Translations under genes and position numbers: made by a program
Assembly (NCBI GenBank): GCA_964387795.1
Contig: CAYLYP010000037.1
Location: 1-29,292 of the forward strand
DNA: 29,292 nucleotides
Origin: CAYLYP01 sp964387795
GTDB taxonomy: Bacteria > Bacteroidota > Bacteroidia > Bacteroidales > UBA7960
Direction of reading: 5' to 3'
Part shown: in pieces, positions 9,224-17,757 of the stretch
Layout: every line of letters starts with the position of its first letter
Position numbering within the stretch: the stretch's first letter is position 1
Notes under the pieces: model-generated
What the model saw: only the letters and a program-made list of their open reading frames with translations
Told to the model about the DNA's origin: nothing
Database searches by the model: none

Positions 9224-11347
9224 CTATTTTAAGCCTGCAAGGTCTATAATAAAAGCATATTCCAATGCTTTTTCCTTTAAGCTTTTATAACGTCCTGAGG
9301 CTCCACCATGCCCGGCATCCATATTTATTGAGAGATAAATTACGTTTTCTCCTTTGTTCATTTTTCTCAAACGTGCAACCCATTTTGCAGGTTCCCAATA
9401 CTGCACCTGCGAATCATGCAACCCACCACTTATCAACATATTAGGGTAAGCCTGTTCCTTTATATTATCATACGGTGAATAGGATTTCATATACTTATAG
9501 GATTCCTCATCATTAGGGTTGCCCCATTCATCATATTCAGCAGTTGTTAATGGGATTGAAGTGTCCAACATCGTTGTCAGTACATCCACAAATGGCACCT
9601 GGGCAATAATCCCTTTAAATAAATCTGGTCTCATATTTGCAATGGCACCCATTAATAAACCTCCGGCACTTCCCCCCATTGCGAATAGTTTATCAGCTTT
9701 TGAATATTTTTCATTTACGAGAAATTCAGCGCAATCAATAAAATCATTAAAGGTATTTTGTTTTTTCATTAACTTACCATCCTCATACCATTGTCTTCCA
9801 AGTTCCTCGCCTCCCCTTACATGGGCTATTGCAAAAACAAATCCCCTGTCGAGAATGCTAACCACAGAAGACATAAAAGACGGCTCCATACTTGCCCCAT
9901 AAGATCCATAACCATATAAAAGCAGGGGATTATTCCCATTTTTCTCAATCCCTTTTTTGTAAACAATAGAAATTGGGATTTTCTTTCCATCACGTGATCC
10001 GGCCCAAAGACGATGAGTTTCATAATCAGAAGATTTAAAACCTCCAAGTATTTCACGTTGTTTTACAATATTCTGCTCTTTGGTATCCATATTATAATCG
10101 TAATATGTGTCCGGAGTGGTCATTGAACTGTACACATAACGTAATTTGTTACTTTCAATTTCAGGGTTACTGGAAATCTCAACAACGTAGGCATCCTCGT
10201 TCATCGAAATATAATGTTCGGTCTTATCTCCCTGGTTGATAATTTTAAGCCTTCTTAAGCCTTCAAAACGCTCTTGTAACACAAGATGGTTTGAAAAGAT
10301 TTCAAAGCTCTCAAGAAGGACATCTTCTTTATGGGGCAGGCGCTCTTTCCAATTAACCAACCCTGTTTTGCTTAATGGGCATTCCATCAACCTGAAATTT
10401 TGTGCTTCATGATTGGTAAGGATATAAAACTTATCATTATAAGAATCAATGCTGTAAAGCATATCCTTATGCCGGGGTTCAAAAACCCTAAATTCTCCCT
10501 TTGGGTTGTTTGCTTCAAGGATTAATATCTCATTGGAAAGCGTACTGTTGCAATTTATCATCACAAAACGGTCATCCTTTGTTTTTTCAACCCCCATATA
10601 ATAATAGGTCTCATCCTTCTCATAATATACTTCAGACGGCTTGCCCCCTTCAACATAATTATATCTATAAATCCTGTCATATCTTAAGGTTACAGGATCT
10701 ATCCCAGAATAGAAAAATGTCTTATTATCAGCAGCCCAAACAAGGTCACCTCCACTTTGGCTGATTCCCGGATTGTGGATTTCCCCGCTTTCAAGGTTTT
10801 TTACATAGACCAGATACTGACGCCGCCCAACAGTGTCAACAGTATATCCAACGAGATTGTTATCAGGGCTAATATCATAAGCACCTATAGAAAAATACGC
10901 CTTAGATGTTGCCATTTCTGGAACATTGAGCATAATCTCTTCTTTTGAATCAAGGCTCCCTTTTTTCCTGCAAAACAATGGATATTCGCTCCCCTTCTCA
11001 TACCTTGAGTAATAAAAATACCCGTTTTTAAAAACAGGGGCTGATGAGTCATCCGGCTTAATCCGTTCTGTCATCTCTTTGTATAACTGTTCCTGAAGCT
11101 CAGAGGTGTGTTCCATGCTGCTTTTCAAATAAGCATTTTCTGCTTCAAGATAAGCTATCACCTCAGGATTTTCCCTGTTGTTGAGCCAATAATAGGGATC
11201 ATGCCTTGAGTCACCATGTATAGTTAATATGGTGTCTTTCTCATTTGCAATGGGTGCTTTTACTTCCTTTGTTTGTGGCTGTCTGGAACAAGACATTGTC
11301 CCAAATACTGCCATCAAAATAATCAAGTGGCTATTTACAATTTTCAT
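9224..11347 (-). CDS. Oligopeptidase B-like S9A prolyl oligopeptidase family lipoprotein
   Basis: The product has 707 residues. The N-terminus is a lipoprotein signal (LMAVFGTMSC, lipid-modified Cys20), so the enzyme is probably membrane-anchored in the cell envelope. The next part matches the beta-propeller entry of oligopeptidase B (DPYYWLNNRENPEV; YFYYSRYEKGSEYPL). The C-terminal alpha/beta hydrolase domain has RGGEELGRQWYEDGK, the nucleophile elbow GGSAGG (Ser560), Asp645 (GLHDSQVQYW) and His680 (DAGHGG). The triad spacings of 85 and 35 residues equal those of E. coli oligopeptidase B. The family cleaves peptides up to about 30 residues, oligopeptidase B after Arg/Lys; specificity here is inferred. 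It is a single gene facing the adhesin unit and divergent from the gene at 11690. The lipoprotein location differs from the cytosolic E. coli enzyme. Confidence 0.93.
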   Translation of the reverse strand: MKIVNSHLIILMAVFGTMSCSRQPQTKEVKAPIANEKDTILTIHGDSRHDPYYWLNNRENPEVIAYLEAENAYLKSSMEHTSELQEQLYKEMTERIKPDDSSAPVFKNGYFYYSRYEKGSEYPLFCRKKGSLDSKEEIMLNVPEMATSKAYFSIGAYDISPDNNLVGYTVDTVGRRQYLVYVKNLESGEIHNPGISQSGGDLVWAADNKTFFYSGIDPVTLRYDRIYRYNYVEGGKPSEVYYEKDETYYYMGVEKTKDDRFVMINCNSTLSNEILILEANNPKGEFRVFEPRHKDMLYSIDSYNDKFYILTNHEAQNFRLMECPLSKTGLVNWKERLPHKEDVLLESFEIFSNHLVLQERFEGLRRLKIINQGDKTEHYISMNEDAYVVEISSNPEIESNKLRYVYSSMTTPDTYYDYNMDTKEQNIVKQREILGGFKSSDYETHRLWAGSRDGKKIPISIVYKKGIEKNGNNPLLLYGYGSYGASMEPSFMSSVVSILDRGFVFAIAHVRGGEELGRQWYEDGKLMKKQNTFNDFIDCAEFLVNEKYSKADKLFAMGGSAGGLLMGAIANMRPDLFKGIIAQVPFVDVLTTMLDTSIPLTTAEYDEWGNPNDEESYKYMKSYSPYDNIKEQAYPNMLISGGLHDSQVQYWEPAKWVARLRKMNKGENVIYLSINMDAGHGGASGRYKSLKEKALEYAFIIDLAGLK

Positions 11348-11689
11348 CTTTTAAAAATTTTTTGTTAATGGTCAGATGGAACGATATGTTTGATGTTTTT
11401 TTTGAAAAGGAGCTTAGTGAAACAATCGAAGGCAAATTGGTTTCACACCTTATTTATTTTAAATATTTTAGGGCATTTAAAGCACGAATGTAACAAAACA
11501 AAATGAATTAATACAAATTCATTAGGAATTTGGTGTATCAGTTTTATAATGTTTTTGTTACCTTTAATCGCCGAATAATATCTGGCATCATGTTTTTGGC
11601 TTTACTGCCATAATATCCGGATGATAAATTATTGCCGGGTCACTACAAATTGAAACAGTTTACATTTTCATTTGTTTAATCATTTTAAA
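11348..11689. other. Divergent intergenic region with a hairpin in the peptidase leader
   Basis: This AT-rich gap separates the peptidase gene (minus) from the beta-lactamase-fold gene (plus). An imperfect hairpin (GTGAAACAAT 11417-11426 with ATTGGTTTCAC 11436-11446, one bulged G) lies about 70-100 bases upstream of the peptidase start codon. A short direct repeat, ATAATAT, occurs twice between 11570 and 11620. I found no exact TAnnTTTG in either direction; TACATTTT near 11661 is a 7-of-8 match for the plus gene. Confidence 0.4.
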
Positions 11690-13531
11690 ATGAGAGCATC
11701 AACAAACACATATAAATTCATTTTCATCATTTTTGCATTCATGTTTTGTTTTGTTAATCAGGCAAAACCCCAGAATGATAACCCTTATGATACTGATATC
11801 CAATATGTAATCCAGGATATTGATATGATTTATAAGTATCATCAATTATCCGGCCTTTCTGTATGTATGACAACTGATGAAGATGTTGTTTTTTATAAAG
11901 ATTGGAGCAATTCAAAATTATCTGATTCAAATATACAAGACCAGATTAAAGTGACCAAAGCAGGAAATATCTCACATTTATTCCTTGCAATATCCGTTTT
12001 ACAGTTGGCCCAACAGAACAAAATTGATTTGCTTAAGCCAGCCAACATCTATCTGCCCGGCTTGCAACCCGATATTACGATATTAAACCTTCTTGAGCAT
12101 ACTGCAGGTCTGGAACACTATCCTCATCATACTATCCTTGCAAGAAAAGCTTTTTTAAAAAACTCCCTTAGATTACCTGACAACGTAAATACCTTGTGGA
12201 AACCCAACACACAATATGCATACTCCGAATTGGGTTATATGCTTATTGCCAAAATCATTGAAGCCGTTTCTCACAAAACATTTCAGGATTACATTCAGGA
12301 GAATATATGTAAGCCTCTTCAGCTAAAAAACACAGGTTTTTTACCTGCTGAAGGTGTTTCTATCACAAAAATCAAAAGGATTTGCAGTATAAAGGATTTT
12401 TCAGAAAATCCTTTTATGAATCCTTTTGAACACCCCCTGAACCAATTTTATACAACAGGGGAAGACATGTCAGTTGTTTTAAGGTTCCTGCTTTATAATA
12501 ATCCGGATTATCCAAGTCCTGTATTGTCTGGTTCCTGGGTGGAGCGTATGAAATACCCCGGCACAGGCTTAATAGGCTCCAAAGGTATTGAAACTGGATT
12601 TGGGCCAGGATTGCTTTGCACCGAGATAAATGGAATAAAAGCCTATGCCCTAAAGAGCTTTTCTGCAACCAATATGGCTTCTTTTATTATTATCCCTGAA
12701 TTAAACAGAGGCTGGTTTATCGCGCTGGATACTTTTAACCCCATTGCCTTATCCGAGATAGAATCCCTGCTGGCAGCTTTCGCTTCTCAATACTATAATA
12801 CTTTTAAACCCCAAGCCTGGGGAATAGAAGACAACTTCTCTGATATCTATAGTGGTTACTACCAAACAGCCACTTACAGTTCACGTTTCCGCTCAATCAT
12901 TCAAATCCCTTTTGGATGTCTGAAACTTCAAATGAAAGGGGATACAGTAGTCCTTAAAAAACAATATGCAAGCGAAGTACAACTTATTGCATCCGGAACA
13001 AATGTATTTAGGGAGATTGATAATGTATATCCTTCATTTTTTATAGGGGAAGACAATAAAAAGCAGTGCATTGTTTCAACAGAAGGCCAATACGTAAGAG
13101 TATCTTCAATTTATTATTTTGCCAGGCTGATTATATGTTCAATGGCTCTCTTAGCCAGTATCCTTTCTTTCTTTTTTTGTATTGCAATGTTGATAGCCCG
13201 AATCAGCAATTCCCATATCAGGCTAACAAATCCAATACCTGTAATTTTGTCAGCCTTAACTTCACTCAGTATTTTTTCTTTTTTTATTCTGTCTTTTTAC
13301 TATCCCTGTGGATTTATTTTTCCTAATCATTTAAACATCTCTTTGCTTATTGCCTTATCCTGGATCACTCCAATATTATGTATTCTATCAGGGATTTCTG
13401 TTATCCACTTTTCATACTCGTATCGGAAACGCTGGAAATTCATAATCCTTTTGATTGCTTTTTTCGCACATCTGATAATCAATGTATGGCTCGGGATTTC
13501 GGGTTCCCTTGCATTACAATTCTGGTTATAA
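11690..13531 (+). CDS. Beta-lactamase-fold (S12-like) membrane protein, probable pseudoenzyme
   Basis: The frame opens with a TTG at 11672, but the ATG at 11690 gives a normal signal peptide (MRASTNTYKFIFIIFAFMFC, ending NQAKPQ). Residues numbered from 11672. Residues about 45-390 follow the class C beta-lactamase/AmpH serine hydrolase pattern: LSGLSV, a helix VLQLAQQNKIDLLKPANIYLP, LLEHTAGL, and QYAYSELGYMLIAKIIE. The catalytic motifs are altered. Where SxxK is expected (usual form GSISK) the protein has GNISH, so Ser becomes Asn99 and Lys becomes His102. YxN becomes Tyr184-Ser185-Glu186. The late HxG/KTG region (ALKSFSATNMASF) has no His or Gly at the usual place. The last 140 residues hold four membrane segments, an arrangement seen in other serine-hydrolase-plus-membrane proteins. 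I infer a non-catalytic, possibly muropeptide- or peptide-binding membrane protein. It is a lone gene, convergent with the K+ operon. Confidence 0.8.
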   Translation: MRASTNTYKFIFIIFAFMFCFVNQAKPQNDNPYDTDIQYVIQDIDMIYKYHQLSGLSVCMTTDEDVVFYKDWSNSKLSDSNIQDQIKVTKAGNISHLFLAISVLQLAQQNKIDLLKPANIYLPGLQPDITILNLLEHTAGLEHYPHHTILARKAFLKNSLRLPDNVNTLWKPNTQYAYSELGYMLIAKIIEAVSHKTFQDYIQENICKPLQLKNTGFLPAEGVSITKIKRICSIKDFSENPFMNPFEHPLNQFYTTGEDMSVVLRFLLYNNPDYPSPVLSGSWVERMKYPGTGLIGSKGIETGFGPGLLCTEINGIKAYALKSFSATNMASFIIIPELNRGWFIALDTFNPIALSEIESLLAAFASQYYNTFKPQAWGIEDNFSDIYSGYYQTATYSSRFRSIIQIPFGCLKLQMKGDTVVLKKQYASEVQLIASGTNVFREIDNVYPSFFIGEDNKKQCIVSTEGQYVRVSSIYYFARLIICSMALLASILSFFFCIAMLIARISNSHIRLTNPIPVILSALTSLSIFSFFILSFYYPCGFIFPNHLNISLLIALSWITPILCILSGISVIHFSYSYRKRWKFIILLIAFFAHLIINVWLGISGSLALQFWL

Positions 13532-13640
13532 ATATTTTTTATCTGATTCTGATTTTTAATATTGGTCAGACAGGGAAACCTATATATGCAATTTTAAATG
13601 GTTTTTTGGTATCGATGGCAAACATGTCCGGTTCAAAAAA

Positions 13641-14324
13641 TCAATTTCCTAAAAACTGATCAATATATGAACGTTTTCCATAGAACACCAGGATATCATT
13701 CTCTTCTATCACCTGGCTTGGTGAAACAAAATCACTTGCATGACCCAAATGATACCTTTTTCCAAAAAGATTATGGCCTTCCCTGTACTTGATAATAGTT
13801 ATCAGGTTGAGCTTATACCTGCCTTTAAAATCAACTTCCATAACAGTAGTCCCAAAATAACGTTCAGGAGCTTTTATCTCGATCAGGAGATGTTCATCCC
13901 CAATTTGATAGGAATCCACAACCCCGGGATTAATCAAACGTTTCACAAGCCTCTCCGCTGCTTCTTGCTCAGGGTGAACGATTTCATCCACCTCAAGGGC
14001 CTGAAAAACAGATTCATGTAAGGGTGATACTGCACGGCATATCAAACGTTTTACGTTTTTTTGTTTTACCATAGCAGTAACCATAACGGATGAACCAAAG
14101 TCCTCACCAATCCCTACGACTACAACGTCTGCTTCTTTTAAGGGAAGTGAACTTATCGCATTCATATCTGAACAGTCAATACAAATAGTGTTGGTCATAA
14201 AATCCTTGTTAGCCTCCACTTTTTGCATATCGCTATCAACACCAATCACCTCATGGCCCATATCTGAAAGCATTGAACCCAATGATGAACCAAAATTCCC
14301 TAATCCAATGATGATGTACTTCAT
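13641..14324 (-). CDS. KtrA/TrkA-type K+ uptake regulatory subunit (RCK_N + RCK_C)
   Basis: The product has 227 residues, the usual length for KtrA. The Rossmann fold starts at once: YIIIGLGNFG with the GxGxxG motif at residues 7-12 and an acidic residue ending strand 2 (GVD, Asp30), the hallmark of NAD(H)/ATP-binding RCK_N domains. RCK_N runs to about 135 (MVKQKNVKRLICRAVSP, VDEIVHPEQEAA). RCK_C follows to the end (LLIEIKAPERYFGTTVMEVD, IEENDILVFYGKRSYIDQFL). The protein is cytosolic; it would form a ring on the KtrB dimer and gate K+ flux according to bound nucleotide. It is the last gene of the antiporter-KtrB-KtrA series, 102 bases after KtrB. No terminator is obvious between it and the convergent gene. 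Confidence 0.93.
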   Translation of the reverse strand: MKYIIIGLGNFGSSLGSMLSDMGHEVIGVDSDMQKVEANKDFMTNTICIDCSDMNAISSLPLKEADVVVVGIGEDFGSSVMVTAMVKQKNVKRLICRAVSPLHESVFQALEVDEIVHPEQEAAERLVKRLINPGVVDSYQIGDEHLLIEIKAPERYFGTTVMEVDFKGRYKLNLITIIKYREGHNLFGKRYHLGHASDFVSPSQVIEENDILVFYGKRSYIDQFLGN

Positions 14325-14426
14325 GATAAATTTTTTATTTTGTTTTCCTTTTTTTGAGCAGTATGTTTTTTAATCCAATTGTGATTAATCAACAGATTTT
14401 ATGATACCACAAGAACAAATAGTCAA

Positions 14427-16238
14427 TTAGCTTATATTGACATTTTCCTTTGGGTAATGATAATTCCAACTACTTATCTTCCTGACGAAAGCCACAAGGA
14501 TGGTAAGCGTTCCAATACGGCCAACGAACATCAGGAATATCAATACCAGCTTGCTTGCCGAACTCAAATGGGCTGTTATTCCAAGACTTAAGCCTACCGT
14601 CGAAAAGGCAGAAACACATTCAAAAGCAACACTTTTTAATGGCAATTGAGGGTCAAAACACATGATTAAAAATATTGAAATTCCAATGGCAAAAACAGAA
14701 AGAACAATTATTGCAAATGCCCTTTGGATACTCTCATATTGTATTTCCCTTTTAAAAATCTCTACCCTGTTCCTGCCTATGATGATACTCCAGATATTCA
14801 TCAGGGCAATGGCAATAGTGCTTGTTTTTATACCACCACCTGTTGATCCGGGAGATGCTCCAATCCACATCAAAACAAAGTAAATCAGAAGTATTGGCAT
14901 TGCCACTGCATTCATGTCAATTACATTAAAGCCTGCTGTCCTTGGGGTTACTGAACCAAAAAACGATATTGCCAATTTCCCTCCCAGATCCATCCCTTTT
15001 AATACACCATTCCACTCTGCCACAAGAAAGCTAAGCATCCCAAAAACAAGCAAGATCGTAGTCGTTGTCAGTACAATCCGCGTATTAACATTTAATATCC
15101 TTGGGGTGAAATGCCTGCGGTCCTTTTTAAAGATCTGGCGCACCCAGCTTGAAGTCTTTGACTTACTGTAATAATACAGATTAATAATTACCGGAAAGCC
15201 TATCCCCCCGGCAATAATTAACAATCCAATCATTACAATCATCTCATAGTTTTCCCTGATGCTCTCGGTGTATAATCCATTTGTAAGAGTTGAAAAACCT
15301 GCATTACAAAACGCGGAGATGCTGTGAAATATTGAAAACTTTATCTTATAAAACAAATCCCAATCCGGAACAAAAAATATGGAGTGAAATATGATTATTG
15401 CGCCTAATGCTTCAACAATAAAAGTAAACAATAATATCTTGGTCAAGGTTTTTACAATCTGGCCAAGCTTATCTTCATTTATAAAGTCTTTTAAAAATAA
15501 CTGGTTTTGAAATGAAAAGCCCCCCTGAAAGAAAAAACCAAAAAAACTTGTAAAAAGCATTACCCCCAAACCACCCACCTGTATTAATGACATAATAAAA
15601 AACTTACCCAGGCTTGTAAACTGAGTTGCCGTATCTACTGTAATCAGGCCAGTAACACATACCGCACTTGTACTTGTAAACAGGGCATCAATAAAACTCA
15701 GGTTGCTATTTGTTGAGCGCGGCAACAAAAGCATTCCGGCCCCCAGAATGATTAGAAAAAAGAAGCTGCTTACATACAACAGGGATGGATTAAATTTTAT
15801 CTTGTAAACGCTCATACTGCTCTTACTCACTTCAATAATAAAAACAGCAGCTATAAGCAGGTTTAGAAATATCTGTTTTTTCAAAATCCAACCCAATGGG
15901 ACAATTGATGCTACAATACTCTCTGGAAAAAGCCTCACTGATATCACCATTATCAATATTATCTCCAATGCCAATTCAGTAGTAAACAAAAGAAGGCTTC
16001 CACGGGGAGGAAAATGGATAAATAACCTGACAAAGAAAACAACTAAAAACACAACAAGGCTAAAATGCAAATAATCAATAATAAACTCAAGTGTCGTATC
16101 AGCAGGGAAAAATCCAATCACATATACCACCGACATGATTGCAAAAAAGCTAACCAGCAAAGCAATCCCACCAAGAAATCTTTCCAGGTTATGCGTTGTT
16201 TGATAAACCCAATCGCGGATACGCACATTCAGGCTCAT
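14427..16238 (-). CDS. KtrB/TrkH-type K+ channel subunit with an N-terminal membrane extension
   Basis: The product has 603 residues. Residues about 165-595 form the four pore-repeat core of the superfamily of K+ transporters. All four selectivity-filter glycines are present: CVTG (Gly197), CNAG (Gly314), RTAG (Gly436) and STVG (Gly549). The flexible gate loop GASPGSTGGGIKTST is at 460-474. The roughly 150 N-terminal residues are extra compared with KtrB of about 450 residues and contain three or four predicted membrane segments with basic connecting loops; similar extensions occur in other Bacteroidetes TrkH proteins, role unknown. The gene starts 5 bases after the antiporter stop codon, so the two are almost certainly co-transcribed. 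It would take up K+ coupled to Na+ or membrane potential, under control of the KtrA-like subunit. Confidence 0.93.
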   Translation of the reverse strand: MSLNVRIRDWVYQTTHNLERFLGGIALLVSFFAIMSVVYVIGFFPADTTLEFIIDYLHFSLVVFLVVFFVRLFIHFPPRGSLLLFTTELALEIILIMVISVRLFPESIVASIVPLGWILKKQIFLNLLIAAVFIIEVSKSSMSVYKIKFNPSLLYVSSFFFLIILGAGMLLLPRSTNSNLSFIDALFTSTSAVCVTGLITVDTATQFTSLGKFFIMSLIQVGGLGVMLFTSFFGFFFQGGFSFQNQLFLKDFINEDKLGQIVKTLTKILLFTFIVEALGAIIIFHSIFFVPDWDLFYKIKFSIFHSISAFCNAGFSTLTNGLYTESIRENYEMIVMIGLLIIAGGIGFPVIINLYYYSKSKTSSWVRQIFKKDRRHFTPRILNVNTRIVLTTTTILLVFGMLSFLVAEWNGVLKGMDLGGKLAISFFGSVTPRTAGFNVIDMNAVAMPILLIYFVLMWIGASPGSTGGGIKTSTIAIALMNIWSIIIGRNRVEIFKREIQYESIQRAFAIIVLSVFAIGISIFLIMCFDPQLPLKSVAFECVSAFSTVGLSLGITAHLSSASKLVLIFLMFVGRIGTLTILVAFVRKISSWNYHYPKENVNIS

Positions 16239-16243
16239 GATTA

Positions 16244-17473
16244 TTAGTGTTTTAAAAAGTATTTATACATCGAATTTAATGGTGCAAATTTATCATTAAA
16301 AAGTATTAAAACAGATGTCAATACGATACTAAAAAAAACTACTGAATAAGAAATGTTTTGAAGAAGCAATCCTCCAGGCAAACCCAACTGATATGGAATG
16401 GATGCTATGACTGCCGCCGCCAGCCCTTTGGGGACCATCATCGCTGACACAACCCTGTCTTCTATAGAAACCGATTTCCTTATAGATAAGTTGATTACAG
16501 GGATCCTAATAATAAATACCAACAAGGTTATACCAGCCCCAACAATCATTGAAAACGAATCCTCAAGGATCATATTTATCCCTATATATACAAAAAAGAA
16601 TGATTTTAACAGAAATATCACCTCCGAAAAAAATAATTTCTCGTTCTCTACCAATGGATGAGGTGTAAACCTGGTATATTTCTTTATAAATGCTGGGGGT
16701 ATAAGATCAATGTTTGCCAATGCAACACCAAACATCAGGGCCGACAATGCACCATTAAACCCAATAATCTCAGCTACTCCATATACGATAAATACAAATG
16801 CAGGTGTTGTAAAAATTGAATTCTGAAGGTTCCTTACTTTTCCCAACAGGAATGACCAGAAAAAACCTCCTGCCAAGCCAACCAGGCTGGAAACGATAAA
16901 TCCCCCTACAATCTGGATCAACATTGAAGAAATCTTCACTTCGCCCATCTTTAGTGCCTCAATAAACGACAAACCTACAACAATACATAATACATCACTT
17001 AAGGCAGACTCTAATACAAGTATCGTGGCCGAAGTGCTTTTCAGACGAAGTGATTTTACCATGGGAATCACTATTGCTGAGGCTGTACCCCCAAGTAAGG
17101 CCCCCAATAAAAATGACAATAGGGGATCAAAATCAAAAACCCATAAGGCTGCCATCCCTATAATTATCGTTGTAACAATAAAATTTATGATTGTTAAGGC
17201 CATTGAACCTCGGAGCGAAGAACGTATTAATTCTGCCCTGAGACCTGTTCCTCCTTCAAACAATATAATAACCAGGGTTATATTTGAAAACACGGAACCA
17301 AGTTTCCCAAAATAAACTGGTGAAACCAATCCGCTTAACGGACCTATAACTATCCCAATAATAATCAGAAACAATACATCTGGTATTTTTCTCTTACTAA
17401 ACAAAGATGCAAACAAATGAGCAGCAAATACCAGAATCCCCACAAAAACAATTGAAATTGTCACATTGCTCAT
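16244..17473 (-). CDS. CPA-family monovalent cation:proton antiporter
   Basis: The product has 409 residues and about 12-13 membrane segments, the usual core of CPA antiporters without a cytosolic tail. Diagnostic parts are IIGIVIGPLSGLV (residues 38-50), FEGGTGL (72-78), the discontinuous-helix segment GTASAIVIP (129-137), and ESALSDVLCIVV (155-166). The last corresponds to the ES..ND motif of CPA1 NhaP transporters; here the pair is Ser159-Asp160, with the essential Asp kept and the Asn replaced. Expected role: exchange of Na+ and/or K+ for H+ across the inner membrane. It is the first gene of the operon with the KtrB- and KtrA-like genes, 5 bases before KtrB. Substrate cannot be decided from sequence. 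Confidence 0.9.
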   Translation of the reverse strand: MSNVTISIVFVGILVFAAHLFASLFSKRKIPDVLFLIIIGIVIGPLSGLVSPVYFGKLGSVFSNITLVIILFEGGTGLRAELIRSSLRGSMALTIINFIVTTIIIGMAALWVFDFDPLLSFLLGALLGGTASAIVIPMVKSLRLKSTSATILVLESALSDVLCIVVGLSFIEALKMGEVKISSMLIQIVGGFIVSSLVGLAGGFFWSFLLGKVRNLQNSIFTTPAFVFIVYGVAEIIGFNGALSALMFGVALANIDLIPPAFIKKYTRFTPHPLVENEKLFFSEVIFLLKSFFFVYIGINMILEDSFSMIVGAGITLLVFIIRIPVINLSIRKSVSIEDRVVSAMMVPKGLAAAVIASIPYQLGLPGGLLLQNISYSVVFFSIVLTSVLILFNDKFAPLNSMYKYFLKH

Positions 17474-17539
17474 ATATTATAAAAATTTCATGTTTAATGA
17501 TTATAAATCTTTTTTTTAAAAGACATTTTCTTAACCTTA

Positions 17540-17547
17540 CAAATATA
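17540..17547 (-). promoter_or_regulatory. Candidate -7 element of the antiporter-KtrB-KtrA operon
   Basis: Read on the minus strand, 17547-17540 is TATATTTG, an exact TAnnTTTG match. It would start transcription near 17533, leaving a leader of about 60 bases before the ATG at 17473. No good -33 TTTG is present at the usual distance, so this is only a candidate. Confidence 0.3.
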
Positions 17548-17726
17548 ATCATTTGAAACTGACTGAATATATTTTTTCAGCTTTATAATACCCTTTATGA
17601 AAAATCAGTGACTCTAGCCTATTATTCTTATAAATGTCTTAAAGCTTTCAACAATTCGCCCATTCATTGAGTGCCTTTCAGCTACTCAATTATAAATTCA
17701 TACTTCCATGAAACAACATATTGAGG

Positions 17727-17743
17727 TATTTTTGTTAATTTTG
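17727..17743 (+). promoter_or_regulatory. Two overlapping-range candidate -7 elements before the SLC12-AAA+ gene
   Basis: TATTTTTG (17727-17734) and TAATTTTG (17736-17743) both match TAnnTTTG. Either would give a very short leader, about 8-17 bases, before the GTG start at 17758. No clear -33 TTTG is seen upstream. Confidence 0.35.
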
Positions 17744-17757
17744 AAAAAAATATTAAA

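Larger units (their letters stand above)
17474..17757. other. Divergent control region between the two ion-transport units
   Basis: The 284-base AT-rich gap separates the antiporter operon (minus) from the SLC12-AAA+ unit (plus). It contains promoter-like TAnnTTTG matches in both directions (listed separately). I saw no strong hairpin or riboswitch-like structure. Confidence 0.5.

Noticed and set aside
9519..9902. 127-codon frame on the plus strand
   Set aside because: It is antisense to the catalytic domain of the oligopeptidase B-like gene, which has an intact triad with correct spacing.
13532..13640. Possible terminator between the convergent S12-like and KtrA-like genes
   Set aside because: T-rich runs are present but I could not find a stem of useful length.
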